Position numbers and translations under genes: made by a program. Positions 1 through 11,500 of a stretch of 64,000 nucleotides of DNA are shown one piece after another. The stretch comes from Monosiga brevicollis MX1 (taxonomy: Eukaryota; Opisthokonta; Choanoflagellata; Craspedida; Salpingoecidae). Below the pieces are notes generated by a model. It saw only the letters and a list, made by a program, of their open reading frames with translations. It did not search any database and was not told the origin of the DNA. The stretch is from positions 451,008 through 515,007 of the forward strand of contig NW_001865043.1 of NCBI RefSeq assembly GCF_000002865.3. Reading direction: 5' to 3'. The number at the start of each line of letters is the position of its first letter. The stretch's first letter is position 1.

Positions 1-2971
1 GACTTGCTCCTGCTCGCGCCCGCCACACCAAAATTAAAACATTGGAATTTTAGAACACAGGCTGACTTGAAAAGACTAAGAATACAAAATATATGACCGG
101 GAAGGGGTTCAGGTTTCGCGGCCACGCTGATTCAACCTACCGCCAGCTCAACAAGGTCTTGAAAACTGCTTCCATCATGTTGATTGTAAGCAAAGCAAAC
201 GACGTCACACTGTGCTGCACACTCGGCTGAGGCCACGGCCTCAGAGGCCCCAATGTCCATGCTGAACTCCTCCATCTAAAACCACCAGTGTCAATGGGCA
301 CATCCAGACCATGAGCCTGGACCCATATTTTTTCATTTTGACAATGGCAAAGCTAACACGAGGCTGCACGAACCAAAAGATAGCGAGGGCCCTTGTTGGT
401 AGTAATAGCACCCAGCGCAATACGTCGTCCCCGTCGGCGACCCAGAATTGCCCGAGTTCCGCTATTGGCCAACTCCTGCAGCAAGGTGGACTGTTTTCCA
501 AGGCAGTGCAGCACAGCAGTGAGTTTGCATTTTTTGCAGGACCCGTTCCTCATCCGGTGTGTTTGTGTGCGTGAGCGGCATCAACACACCTTGCCACTCT
601 CGCGGCGACCGATGAGACGGCAAATAAAGAGATCACGGTTGCACACGCCAGCCGCACGTTCATCCCGTCGACTACGTGAAACCTTCACGGCCTGCAATAC
701 TGAATCCCCATCCACGTTGGGCTCCAGCTGACGGCTGCAGAGTGTAAAGCCAAGATACGCCATGTACTCCATAAACAGTCCCACGTCGACGTAGCACAAA
801 TACCTGTTCGAGCAAATTAACAGTGGGATGATCGGGCATCAGGCCGTGCAGAAGGCTCAGGTCGTGCAGAAGGCAAGGCTGGTTTAGACTTTCTCAACGG
901 ATCTCAGTGCCACACGAGATAACAACGCACCGCCAGAGCGCCAGGAAGTTGCTCAATGACATGCTGGCGTCGGGCGCTTCGACAAGAATGTCGTTGGCCC
1001 AGGGCATGCCTGGGGTGGGAGCAAAGACGTGATCGAGCTGGTTTTTGTCCAAAAAGTCGCGACCTTCTTCATCGTGCTGATTGAACAATTGTGTTAAAAA
1101 GTTGATGGCCTGCTCTGAAGGCTCGGCGATAGCATCTTCGCACACCTCGAGCCTAAGTCGCATGTGACCAAGCAAACGCTGGCCGTGAGGTCACCACGTT
1201 GCATGCAAGGCCGGAGAACGCCAAGACGAAGACATACTCGGGGCGGATGTATGCTGGCAAGAGCGTGAGGTCGTTCTGATATCCAAACCGACGAAGCACT
1301 TGCCACCTGTTTGCGTGCATAGAGTTCAGGATGCGACCCGTGGCACAAAAGCAGTGAGAGGCTATAGTGATCAGATATTCTTCAGAGAGGTCAAAGCAAT
1401 CACAAACGTGGTTTCCAAGCGACCGCGCTCCACAAAGAGCTTCAACACGGCCTCGAAGCCTTCCAAGGTGAGCGCATCATCTTCGACCCCTTGTGGCAGG
1501 GATGACTGGACAATCTGAAGGTATTGACGATTTGCGCAAACCAGATACAAGCGGTGAGTGCAGACCGCCACGGGTGTGTCATGCACAAGGATAAACGCAC
1601 ATTGATGATCGACGCGAGCTCGGCTTGGCTCAAAGGTTGACCAAAAACGGTAGCTTGAAAGGAGTTGAGCTCCGCCTCGGACAAGAGCCCTGGCAACAGG
1701 ATGCGACGACAGGGCGAGTGAGCCCGGACCAGGAGTTCGGGGACCCTGCGCGTTGGACAAACGGTTTGACATGACGTGGACAAACCATCACGATCTGTAT
1801 CACAGATGAAAAAAATGCGTGCAATTGCCTTTTTAGCAGCTGGCGTGAGCTCGTAGCGCCTACACCAGAGGCGTGGCATGGGCGAATTTGAGCTGTGCTA
1901 CTCTCAAACGAATGTACTACCAGAAGCAGAAATGTGGCGACACGCCAAACCTACTGGGGATGATAGATGGCAGCAATGGGATACAGAATCGCCTTTTGCG
2001 CGTAGCGAAACGCTTCGCTGATTCCAGTCAGAGCCTTCGCGGAGCACTGGCAACATGATGGCACACGCAAGCAACATTTGGCAGAGAAGCAGACAAGGGA
2101 GCTGTGAGGCACTGGGCGTCCTTCAGGTTGACAACAGGGTAGGAATGGCCAAAAAACATGCCACCGCACCTCGATACTGGTTTCCACCTCGATGTATGTG
2201 GTCATCAGAGGTTCAATGTACTTGCGCAGGCGCTCGCTTTGGCTGGCAGGACCGGTCTTGGAGAGATCACTCTGTGCAACCGAGCACACGCAAGGAATCG
2301 AGCAAACCGGTAAGCAAAGGAAAGTCTCTTTCCCCATCCAAAACCTCGTCGCCCAACCTTGTTGCCAATGACAATGACGGGCTTGGTGTCATTCTGCACG
2401 GAGCGGCGCACAAGTGGCATCCAGTACGATTGAAGCCGTTCCATGGTCTCGGGCGAGGCAAGCGAGTAGACGAGTCCAATCACGTCCGCCTATGTACACC
2501 ATTGCATTTCAGTCATGATACATGAGTGCCACATGAGGCGGTTAGCAGAGCGCCTCTCTAAAACTCATATCCGTCCCATCCAGCCGTGAGCGCACACCTC
2601 TCGGATTTGGGCCATGATGGCCTCTTCATCTTGGATGCGCAAGGACGTGTCCCTGAGTACGTGCGATTAGTGCGAGAGAAATAGGTTAAGGTATCATTAT
2701 TTCCCTTCAGCCAGGATCAGAATGAAATGGAACAGCCACGCGAGCCGGTTCAAACACATGATTGTACGAGGTAAAGGAGCAGGCTCGAGAGGACATACAC
2801 AATGTGGGTCGTGACGGGTTCGGGCATGGCACTTGCGGGAATGGTGAGCTCTGAAAGAACAGGCACAACCTCCTCCTCAAACTTTTCCTTCATGAGCGAG
2901 GTGATGAGTGACGTCTTGCCCACATGACGGTCGCCAATCAAGACAATGCGCACTTGTGATGTCATCGCCAT
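1..2971 (-). CDS. RHOT: Miro / RHOT mitochondrial Rho GTPase, 3' partial
   Basis: Outer-mitochondrial-membrane GTPase that in known families links mitochondria to motors and calcium. The start at 2971 gives a short leader directly before the first G domain: P-loop GDRHVGKTS, then THIV, VIGLVYSL and the NKxG-type IVIGNKVG, spread over the first three exons. CSAKALTGISEAF (near 2000) follows, then EF-hand 1, whose loop DTDRDGLLSEAE is split by an intron. Next come the ELM-like helix GRLETTF and VLRRFGYQND, a second EF-hand near 1100-1050, and the C-terminal G domain with P-loop GRRESGKST (about 600-450) and CDVVCFAY (about 200). The order matches animal and yeast Miro closely. The last part of GTPase 2 and the C-terminal anchor lie beyond the left edge. 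The second EF-hand looks degenerate (DEEGRDFLDKNQ). About ten exons; outer boundaries are approximate. Confidence 0.93.
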
Positions 2972-3672
2972 CGTGCCGGCGTCACCAAACACCACTGGAC
3001 CGCCAAGTTTGCTATCCGATTGGAACGGTGCCGCCAACAACACCACCCAGCACAAGGACAAGGACCCAATAAATCCAAGCTTCAAGCTGATGCCTGTGGC
3101 GCCCCAACCCTGCTTATTTGACAGCGACTGCCTCTGGCTCCTTTCACGCCGAAACCGCCGGAAGAGCGTCAAAGAAACAAAAAAAATAAAAGTGTGTGTG
3201 TGTGTGTGTGTGTGTGCGAAAAAAAATTCGAAAAAAAAATTTCGCCAATTTCATGTTGAAACGGACTACCACTTGTATTTGATGACAATTTCCCCTTTTT
3301 TTTTTTTTTTTTTTTCCTGTTTTTTTGTGTTGTCAAAGGAAGAGCTCAGGTGGATACATCCACCTTGACAAACGCGTGAGATGACATGTATACACTGTCC
3401 TCATGATTCCACAGATAATGTCTGGCCCAGGCGCAGCTTTTCATCTCGACGACCGATCAAAACCTGAGATTTTAGGTTAGTCTGAACTTCATTAGATCGA
3501 TTTCGATTTCAGAACGGCAGGACAAATGGCGACTTTGATTTGATCTGGTGTGGTCGGTTCGTCTGTAGCTTTTTCATCATGAGATGGCCTCTACTATGTG
3601 CACATTGTCATAACATGGATGATCTGTAAAAATTCGGCTCGGCCAAACGCTGAACCTAAAGTTGGTTGGCCG
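2972..3672. other. intergenic: Miro 5' side / dynein-like gene 3' side
   Basis: No gene supported. It holds a (GT)n microsatellite at 3192-3216 and a T-run at 3296-3315. An in-frame 5' extension of Miro to 3172 exists but adds a hydrophobic stretch that known Miro proteins lack, so I read it as 5' UTR. The rest is A/T-richer than the flanking exons. Confidence 0.6.
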
Positions 3673-6600
3673 CTACGCGTCGGATTCAGCTGCTTGCAGA
3701 GCCACACACCCCGCAAGCGCCGTCCACGGGACCGTCAGCGCCAGCTGTACAACAGCCTCGCCATGCGACGTCGCGTGATTGGTGGAAAATATCAGACCAA
3801 ATCCTGCTCGGACCACCGCCATGCCGTGCTCACGATCCTCAGCTTCAAAAAGCTGCTCAGCAGCCTCCTGGGGCTCCATGGCACCTGCAGCCGCAACAAA
3901 CAAAGCGCAAAATAGGTGACCCAAGCTCGCAATGAGCTTGCAGCGAGACCGAGCGCTGGCATCAAATCCATAAATTCAGCGACGGGGCATGCTTACCTAG
4001 AAAGAAGGCGATTGGAAGGTTACACCAAGACGCCAGATCCGTGAGCGTCCAGCCCGGGTCTTGTCCAGCCTCGATCACCAGCAATTTTCCATGACGCAAT
4101 GCCAGAGCCAGCTACGCACACCCGCATCAGCATGTGCGAGTAATTCGAGAACTCGCCTGGTGGGCACGCGGGGGCTGGAAACTTTGAGCGTGAGTCAACA
4201 AATCAACGTTGGGCACATACCGTGCGTCGAACTTTGCGCTGCTGTTTCTCCAGCAACGTTGCATCACTCAGGGGCACGAGACCGGAGAGGACTTCGACGT
4301 CCTGCATCAAAGCGATTGCAAGGTGAGACGAAAGCCCATTCGATAGTCTTGTGCTGGGTAAGCATCGGAAGAAGAGACACACTGGCAGGAATTGAAGAAC
4401 ATGCAAGGTGGCCGAGTCGGCGTTGATCAGCAGCCATGGCTTTGTCGATTGACGCTCACGCAGCTCGCCTACCAGCTCCCCCAGCTGTAACAACATGCTT
4501 TGATGAGAACGTAACCACATATGCCTGGACCAAATGTCGTTGGGGTAAACAGCAAAAGCAAGCAAACACACAAGCGACCTCCCCCCCCTTCTACCAAGCA
4601 AGCAAACAAAAAGACATCACATCAAGGCGGCAGCGTACCCGATGGGTGGGGTAGCATAGGGGCTGCAGTGGCTGCGCTGCAAGCGTCACGTAAGCCAATT
4701 CCGTCGTGGGCACTTCTGCCTGCAATTCTCGACGTGCCTGCTGCTCACTCATCTGGGCGAGCACGACGGCCCGGAAACCTGTCAAAAAAGAGATTCACGC
4801 GAGGATGTTTGTCAACTGATGCTCAAGCATCCCAGCATTGTATGGTTCGAGACATCACACCAAGCAAGAGGTTTGAACTTGAATCACTCACCCTCGTGCA
4901 TGGATGGGGGTCCATCTCCCTTTGCGCGATCAAAGACGGAGTGGTAAAACTCTCGGTCGCGGGCATCCAAGAGCTGCGGTGGTAATTGGTTGCAGAATTT
5001 ATTGTTGCTCCAGATTTTATCCCGAAAGGCAGGACATGTATCATGAAGGTCCAAGACTACAGTTTGTCCGTCTCGCAGCGCGGCGCAGAGCTGGCGTCGA
5101 GCTGTATCCAGTGCATCTGGCACCTTGATGCGTGTTCGTGCAAAGGGAAGGGCGAGGGGCCGCGTATTGATAACAACGTGGCCGGCCTCTAGCAGGTCGT
5201 TGCTCAGCGCCTCGTAATCCCCAGGTGCAGGGACGAGCATGACGATTACTTGTTGCAAAATCGCCTTTGCGAAACGGAGCAAGGGTCGCCAATCATGATG
5301 CGTCATGACCCAGGTGGGTAGTGGCGACGGCAAAAGGTGCTGGTTGGCTTCAGCCACCGAGGGTGCACCTGCCAATCCATCATCATCGTCCACGTAGTCG
5401 TCGGGCTTGGTACCGCGAATCTCGTGCGTCACGGTGTGAACGTAAAGAAAACAGAGGCCTTGCTGATTCAAGGTGCGCAGCCACCGCCCGGTACTGCGCT
5501 CTGCTTCATCTACCAGTCGAAGCGCAAACGGGCCTAAATTACCAAACCCGGCATGAGCTTTCATCGGCAGCCGGGCCAACCAAGCATGAAGAGTCAAGCC
5601 CCATCGTGGCAAAGCGAGGGTGTGGTGCGCATGCCTACCAGCGTCTTGTTGTCCCTCTTTGTTAGTCATCACGTTTTCAAAGTCCTTTTCTTGCTCGTAC
5701 TCAGCTTGCGAGCCCCCGACAGCCTCGCTGTAGTCACCCGGGTTGGCCGCGCCTACAAATCGGGAAAGACGGCATATTCAAAGGCCGCAATAAGGTCAAA
5801 CCCAGTCTTCAAAGGCCGCAATAAGGTCAAACCCAGTCTTCAAAGCTCGCGTGGGGAGAAGACGTGGGGATAAAACACATACCGGATTGGGTTCGAGCAT
5901 GTTTGAGGAGGGCGGCCTCGTACTCTTCGGCGTTGGTAAATCCAGCCAGGTCATGTGGCGCTTCAAAGCCCGACGCCGGTGTAGCAGGTGGGGGCACCAC
6001 CGCTTGGGGCGTTGCGGCAAGGGCATCGTCTGCAGGTGGGACGTCATTGGTTTGTGGTGCACCAGTGCCCTCAAGCGATGCCGGAGCATCAGGGGTGAGG
6101 GCATCGGATGAGGGGACATCGGGAGTGAGGGCGTTGGATGAGGGAACATCGGGAGTGAGGGCTGGAGAGCTCGAGTCAGTTTCTGGGGTGATGGATCCTG
6201 GTGGTGGGGGGGTCAATGGTTCTGGTGTCAGCTCGGGTGGGGCCGGGGTCGCAGGCATGGGCGTATCGTGGCGATGTAGGCCAGCGTGGGGCTCATCGTC
6301 AAAAGCCATCAGACTGGTGGGCGTCGGTGCGGCAGAGGATGCCTTTGAGCTGAAGCAAGAACCGGGGGCAGACGCATACTCATTGGTTGCGGCAAAAGTG
6401 ACACGAAATGAGCGACTCGGCTCGTCCGGAGGCGGAGCTGCAGCTTCATTGGTGGCCGGTGGCACGACACGTCGCTTGAGGATGCTGCGTTGGGGTCGAG
6501 CGAGCGGGGAGGGAAGTGGAGAGAGGGGTGGCGTGGGTGGGGCATTGTCAAGGTCTTTTTCTTTTGCTTGTGCCTCAGATCGGGCGTGGGTATGATCATC

Positions 6601-6828
6601 ACTTGTGCTGCCATCGTCGAAAGAGTGATGCAGATTTCGAGCCTCGATCTCGGCTTGCGTTGGGATGGAATTTCGGCGCGGGGAGCGTGCATGGCGCCCA
6701 GAGGACGGTGCGGCGGGCGGGGGCCGATGTCGGGTGGGGGGCGAGGGTGGCCGACCGGGTTCGATTTCCAACGCGCGCTCGACCGAGTTGGCGTCCACGG
6801 CCGTGGCTAGGCTCGAGGTGCAGCCCAT
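3673..6828 (-). CDS. 818-aa protein with tandem dynein-AAA-like modules and MGC N-terminus
   Basis: Exons 5883-6828, 4892-5752, 4639-4778, 4383-4484, 4221-4301, 3997-4111 and 3673-3884 sum to 819 codons including the stop, so the frame closes. It starts MGCTSS, an N-myristoyl/palmitoyl-type signal. Residues 20-290 are Pro/Ser/Thr-rich with three near-identical ALTPDVPSS-like units. Around 404-435 there is a degenerate WW-like segment (GRWLRT...YVHTVTHEIRGTKPDDY). Residues 470-650 and 650-818 look like two copies of one fold: a strand such as VIVMLVPAP or KPWLLINAD, a helix, then TVVLDLHD or KLLVIEAGQDPGW, then FRAVVLAQ or FGLIFSTN. That order recalls the AAA5-type module of dynein heavy chains (LLIDPQ, PLLIEDI, FRLYITTK). 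No Walker A is visible. The family assignment is inference; the gene model is well supported. Confidence 0.75.
5780..5844. repeat. 31-bp direct repeat in intron 1
   Basis: Two adjacent copies of a 31-bp unit (beginning aaaggccgcaataaggtc) lie inside the first intron of the dynein-like gene, followed by a short partial third copy. The intron is only 130 bp, so the duplication makes up nearly half of it. It looks like a recent slippage or tandem duplication. Confidence 0.85.
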
Positions 6829-7500
6829 CGCGCCGGTCTACGCTCAAGACCAAATGAACAGCAGCGGTGGCTCTCGGGCAACGTGAATTGGACAATGCCA
6901 GAGCCGTCTCCCGAAGTGCGTTTGAGAAATGGGGCTTGCTGGATCAAGGCTTTTGCTCAATGCCGTGGCATAAGGTGGGCAGGACTAACGGACACCATGT
7001 CGAGGCCTGCTCGGGTCTGCGGCTGGTGGTGGCAAGGAACAGAAACAGCGCAAGGGCCGTTTCACAGCCGTCCAACTTCCTTTTGCTCGCCGGCTTGATA
7101 AGGCCGCTCACAATACCACCTCATCCGTCAGCGCGGCACTGTATCGCGTTTTGTGTTTTGTGTTTCAAACCCTGACCTGCATACTCCAACAACAACAACA
7201 ACAACAACGATCAGCCAGCCAGCCAGCCAGCCAGCCAGCAAAACACGCCCGCAGCCACAGAGAGCAGAGAGACAGAGCAGACAGAGCAGAGAGAGAACAG
7301 AGAGCAGAGAGAGAGTAGAGGGCGCAAAATGTTGTGTTTGGTTGTCAACGCCCCACGCATGATTTAGTCTGACAAAAGTATCTGACAAATAGCGGATGAG
7401 TCGTGGCAGGCACTACCAAATGTCTTTGAGAACTTTCATCTGGTAGCTAGATGAGAGTGGAAGAGTGTTGTTTGGTCAACGAGCCTCACTGGAACGTTAA

Positions 7501-7531
<31 letters not shown>

Positions 7532-7562
7532 GTGAACAACAACTTAAACACACACACACACA

Positions 7563-7628
<66 letters not shown>

Positions 7629-7938
7629 ATGTTTTTTTTTGGGTTTTTTTTCTGATTTTTCTTTTTTTAGTGTGTGTGCATGTGTGTGGGGGGTGCGAAG
7701 CTGAAAGCAGGACGTGAAACGGCAGCGCCGTTTGACCTGCTGGGCCCCCGTTTTGTCTCTGATCGGCCCTTTCTGGGATATCTCTGAGGGTAGTTAGGGT
7801 GCCCAGCTGTCCAGCGGACCGCTGGGTCACTTATACATATCCACACGGGCTGCTGTGCTCGTGCGCTGCACTCTAGGTGAGCCAGCTGCTGCTGCTGCTG
7901 CTGCTGCTGCTTGTGTGTGTGTGTGTGTGTGTGCCTGG

Positions 7939-7978
<40 letters not shown>

Positions 7979-8599
7979 GCGAGCAAAGGGGGCCAAACTA
8001 GGATAGCCCGCACGCGTCACCGCAATGGCAGCCTGAGGCACAACGGCCTTTGCCAGCATTCCAAAACAAGCTCAACAGGGCTGTCAAAGGTCCTGCTTGG
8101 TTGGCGTGACGCGCGCTGCCTGTTGGGTTGCCGTTTGTGCCCCTTTTCTCTGTCCCATGTTGAAGCTGCAAATGCTTCTAAAACGTTTGGGGTGTGTGCA
8201 TGCCACGTTGGCACGCCTTTCTCAGCGAGGCGAGGCTGCCCTTATGGCCGCCCCTCTGCCAGCAACCCTGCCGTCTTGGTTTTTTTTTTGTTTTTTTTGC
8301 CGTCCTCCTGGTCTGCTCTTGATGTTCAAGCAGCAGTTTTTTCTCGCCGCATGACGAGCCGCATTCTCGTTTGGTTTGCGCCCGCCGCCACTTTTCATGC
8401 ATTTTCTCGCTTCTTTGTGTTAGACACGCGAGCGGTGCCATAACTCAACCGCAGACCGCCTTCATGGCTCTCTTCGACGTACGCTGCACTTGACCTGCGC
8501 TTTTGCTTTTCTCTCGTGGCCTGGCCCACTTGTTTTTTCCACACGTGCGTGTCATTCACAATTGTTTCTTTCTTGGAACAGGCCGTGCGAGCTCGACAA
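6829..8599. repeat. repeat-rich divergent spacer
   Basis: Intergenic DNA between two divergent genes. Simple repeats in order: (CAA)n 7187-7208, (AGCC)n about 7212-7239, GAGACAGAGCAGA-like 7258-7319, (CA)n 7503-7565, (CT)n 7565-7624, (CTG)n about 7887-7911, (GT)n about 7912-7933, (TTG)n about 7939-7977. Open frames here read through these tracts and show no domain signature. The segment 8000-8599 may contain the 5' UTR of the TMEM131-like gene. Confidence 0.7.
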
Positions 8600-11500
8600 A
8601 TGGCGACCGTGGCCTTTGTCCTTCTTCTTATCATGCCGCTGGCTGCGTTGGACTCGGCTTTGCTGGCGCCATCCACCGGCTGGGGTACGCCCTCGCACCA
8701 GGCCGCTTTGAAGCATTTGGTTGACAGACAGTCCTCTGACTGCCCGTGGTTTGCTTGCGCTGCCTCACAGTTATCACAGAGACCGATAATCCCGACTTCA
8801 CTCTTCTCCCCGGTCAAGCCCCGCGTCCCAAAACCAGGCAAGTCAGGGCCTACTCTTGTTCACATCGCATCGACAGCGCGGGGCCGGTCTGCATGGTGAA
8901 TTGCAGACTACCTTCTCATCTTCTTCGGCTCTTTTATCCATGGCTCTCTTTGATGTCATGTTTAGCGAGGGCATCGTGGAAGGCCAACATCCACCAGTGC
9001 TGGTCCCTCCTTTTCTGCGCTTTCCCCAGCAGTAAGCTCGCGCTTGCCACAAAGGCCTCTCGGACACCCCACCTGCTCTGTCTTGGCTCTGGACTCGTAT
9101 TTTTTCTGTTTTTCTTATTCTTGTCCTCGAACGTGCTTCAACTTGGCCTTGCCTCGCAGGGAACTGTGCAAAGTCGCAGAACGCGTGGTCACGGTTGTCA
9201 ACGGCAATCCACGAGCTGATTTGCACCTTTACAGCATTTCAAGCAACAGCAACGACTTTCATAGCTCATGGTTTGAGCACGCGGTGGTGGCACCGGGCGA
9301 TAACACCACCTTCACCATTGCCTTTATGAGCGAGACATTGGGGCCCGTGGAGGCTAACATTACTCTACTCACCTCACAAGGCCCCATTCTCTATGAAGTG
9401 TTTGGTGACGCCGTGCCCAATGAGCTACGCCTGCGCCCACTGGTGCACGGACGCATCCCAACCAAGCTGCGCCTCGCCCAGACCGTCAGCGTCTTCAACC
9501 CCCACCCGTTCCCCCTCATGGTGTGTTCATTTTCCATGTTGGCTTTGCTCCTTGGTCCCATGCTCGTGTCAAAGACGCACCGCCTGACTGCTTTGTGGAC
9601 CTCATTCGACTGACAGGTTCAAGAGGTGTTCACCAGTCTCAAGGACATTCACGTAGAGGTGGCCGCACTCTTCAGCGCCAACAGCGAAAATGGCGAGACC
9701 CCGTTGCGCAATTGGATCATACCGCCTCGCGTTCATCAGCCTGTTTTTATTGCAACAGTGACGAGCAACGAACCCACCTTGCTACAGGGCTACATCAATG
9801 TGCGCACCAATCACAGTGCCAGCAACGCCATCATCCCTGTCACCATTGATGTTGTTCAACAAGACGGCCTCTTCTTCGGCCCCGGGGACATGATTGACTT
9901 TGGAACCCTCACGCGTTCCGACCCACCCCTTCATCGCCCGGTTACCCTGCTGTACCGTTCCAGCGACGAAAAGGCCAACGCCCAAATACTTGACCTCCGC
10001 GTGGTGGGCTGTGCCCACTCTCACAACGCCACGCGCATTTGTCCGACTGTCGCCGTGCACCACCGCAAGGACAAGTTCTCCCTTCAACCTTTCACCTGGA
10101 CGCGCGTAGCCACCCTCACCCTGGGTAGTGGCCGTCTGCAAAATGCATGCGGCGTTTATGAGGGCATTGTGCAGATCGATTATCGTATGCCTTTGCAGGC
10201 GGGCGTTCACACAATTCACGTCCCCTTTCGTGCCCAATTTGAGGAGGGGGCCTTGGACCTGCCTTTTGTTGACACTTGCTTTCACGTTGAAGGTCCACCT
10301 TTTGTACGCCAAAGCCGCCGCTTCACGGTTTTAAATACCCATCCCCGTGCCATTGAGCTCGTCAACTTTACTGTCCCGCGAGACATCAGTGACCTCTTCA
10401 AGGTAAGTTGCCCATGCCATGTGAGGGTCAAGGGACCATGCATTTGGCATGGCGGTGGGATTCCGAGGCATGCATATTGCATATTGCATGAGCTCATTCG
10501 CTTTTTGGCCTCGGTAGTTGGAGGGCTCTGCACAGCGGCACGTCTTGGCTCCCGGCCAGAGTCAGTCATACAACATTACCTTTCAGGCCAACAGCACGGA
10601 TCTTGCTCTGACTCAGTTTCTGACCATTGCCACCAATGAATCTGCTCTTCGCGTTCATGTTCCTCTTTTCACCTACAATGGCCAACTTGGCTACACTGTG
10701 ACCGACAAGGTAGGATTCCTTACTTGCCCGCTCAAACCTCACTAGCCCGACTGGCTAGCGTCCGCTGCTATTTTTGTTGTTCTTTTTTTGAAGGCCGTTT
10801 TTCCAATGTCATTGTCTTCTGCTTGTGCACGGTGGCTGTGTTCTCGAGCGACGCTGTTTTTCTGCTTGTGTGAGACTTTTGTGTCATGGTTACATTGCCA
10901 TCAGCCCGGTTATTTTCCCGCACGTCGAGTGCCTTCAAGGCCGTGACGTTTGTGGGTATACGCCCGGGCGAGAACAAACTCGTTGCTTACTGACGTTTTT
11001 ATGGGGGGGACCGTTTGGTCTTTGATGAGGCATTTGCAACCCATCCACCACGTGCCTCATTGCCCGCGCCCAAGCACACAGTGCTTCCTCTTCTCCTCGT
11101 TGCACACTTCGTCCATTGGCTTGTTTACTTTTATTTTTTTTTTTCATTTCTTTTGGGCACACTCCACTGCGTACTGCAAGACGTGTTCTGATGCTCATCA
11201 CCACGTGGTCCTTCCGCTTGCTTGTGCTTGTGGCTCCATTGTTTTCTTCCCGCCGGCTCCATTGTCACGCAGCGCTATGACGATATCGACTTTGGGATCT
11301 TTGATGTCGAGGAGCCTCAAACGCTGCAGCTGCGAGTGGTCAACAGCAACTCAGTGCGCGTTCAGCTCTCAGCTTACGCGACCAACGTGCCGGGACTCAA
11401 GCTGACGGCGGTTGAGACCTCGCCCTCGGCACACCTTTTGGATGTGGTCGAGTACGGCAAGCTGTTTGCACGTCACCAAGATGTGCCCGCGCCACTCACC

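Noticed and set aside
2972-3172. In-frame N-terminal extension of Miro with a hydrophobic stretch
   Set aside because: Miro proteins begin a few residues before the P-loop and are tail-anchored; the extension has no counterpart.
7187-7977. Repeat cluster as a possible CRISPR-like or satellite array
   Set aside because: Units are 2-4 bp with no spacers; ordinary microsatellites.
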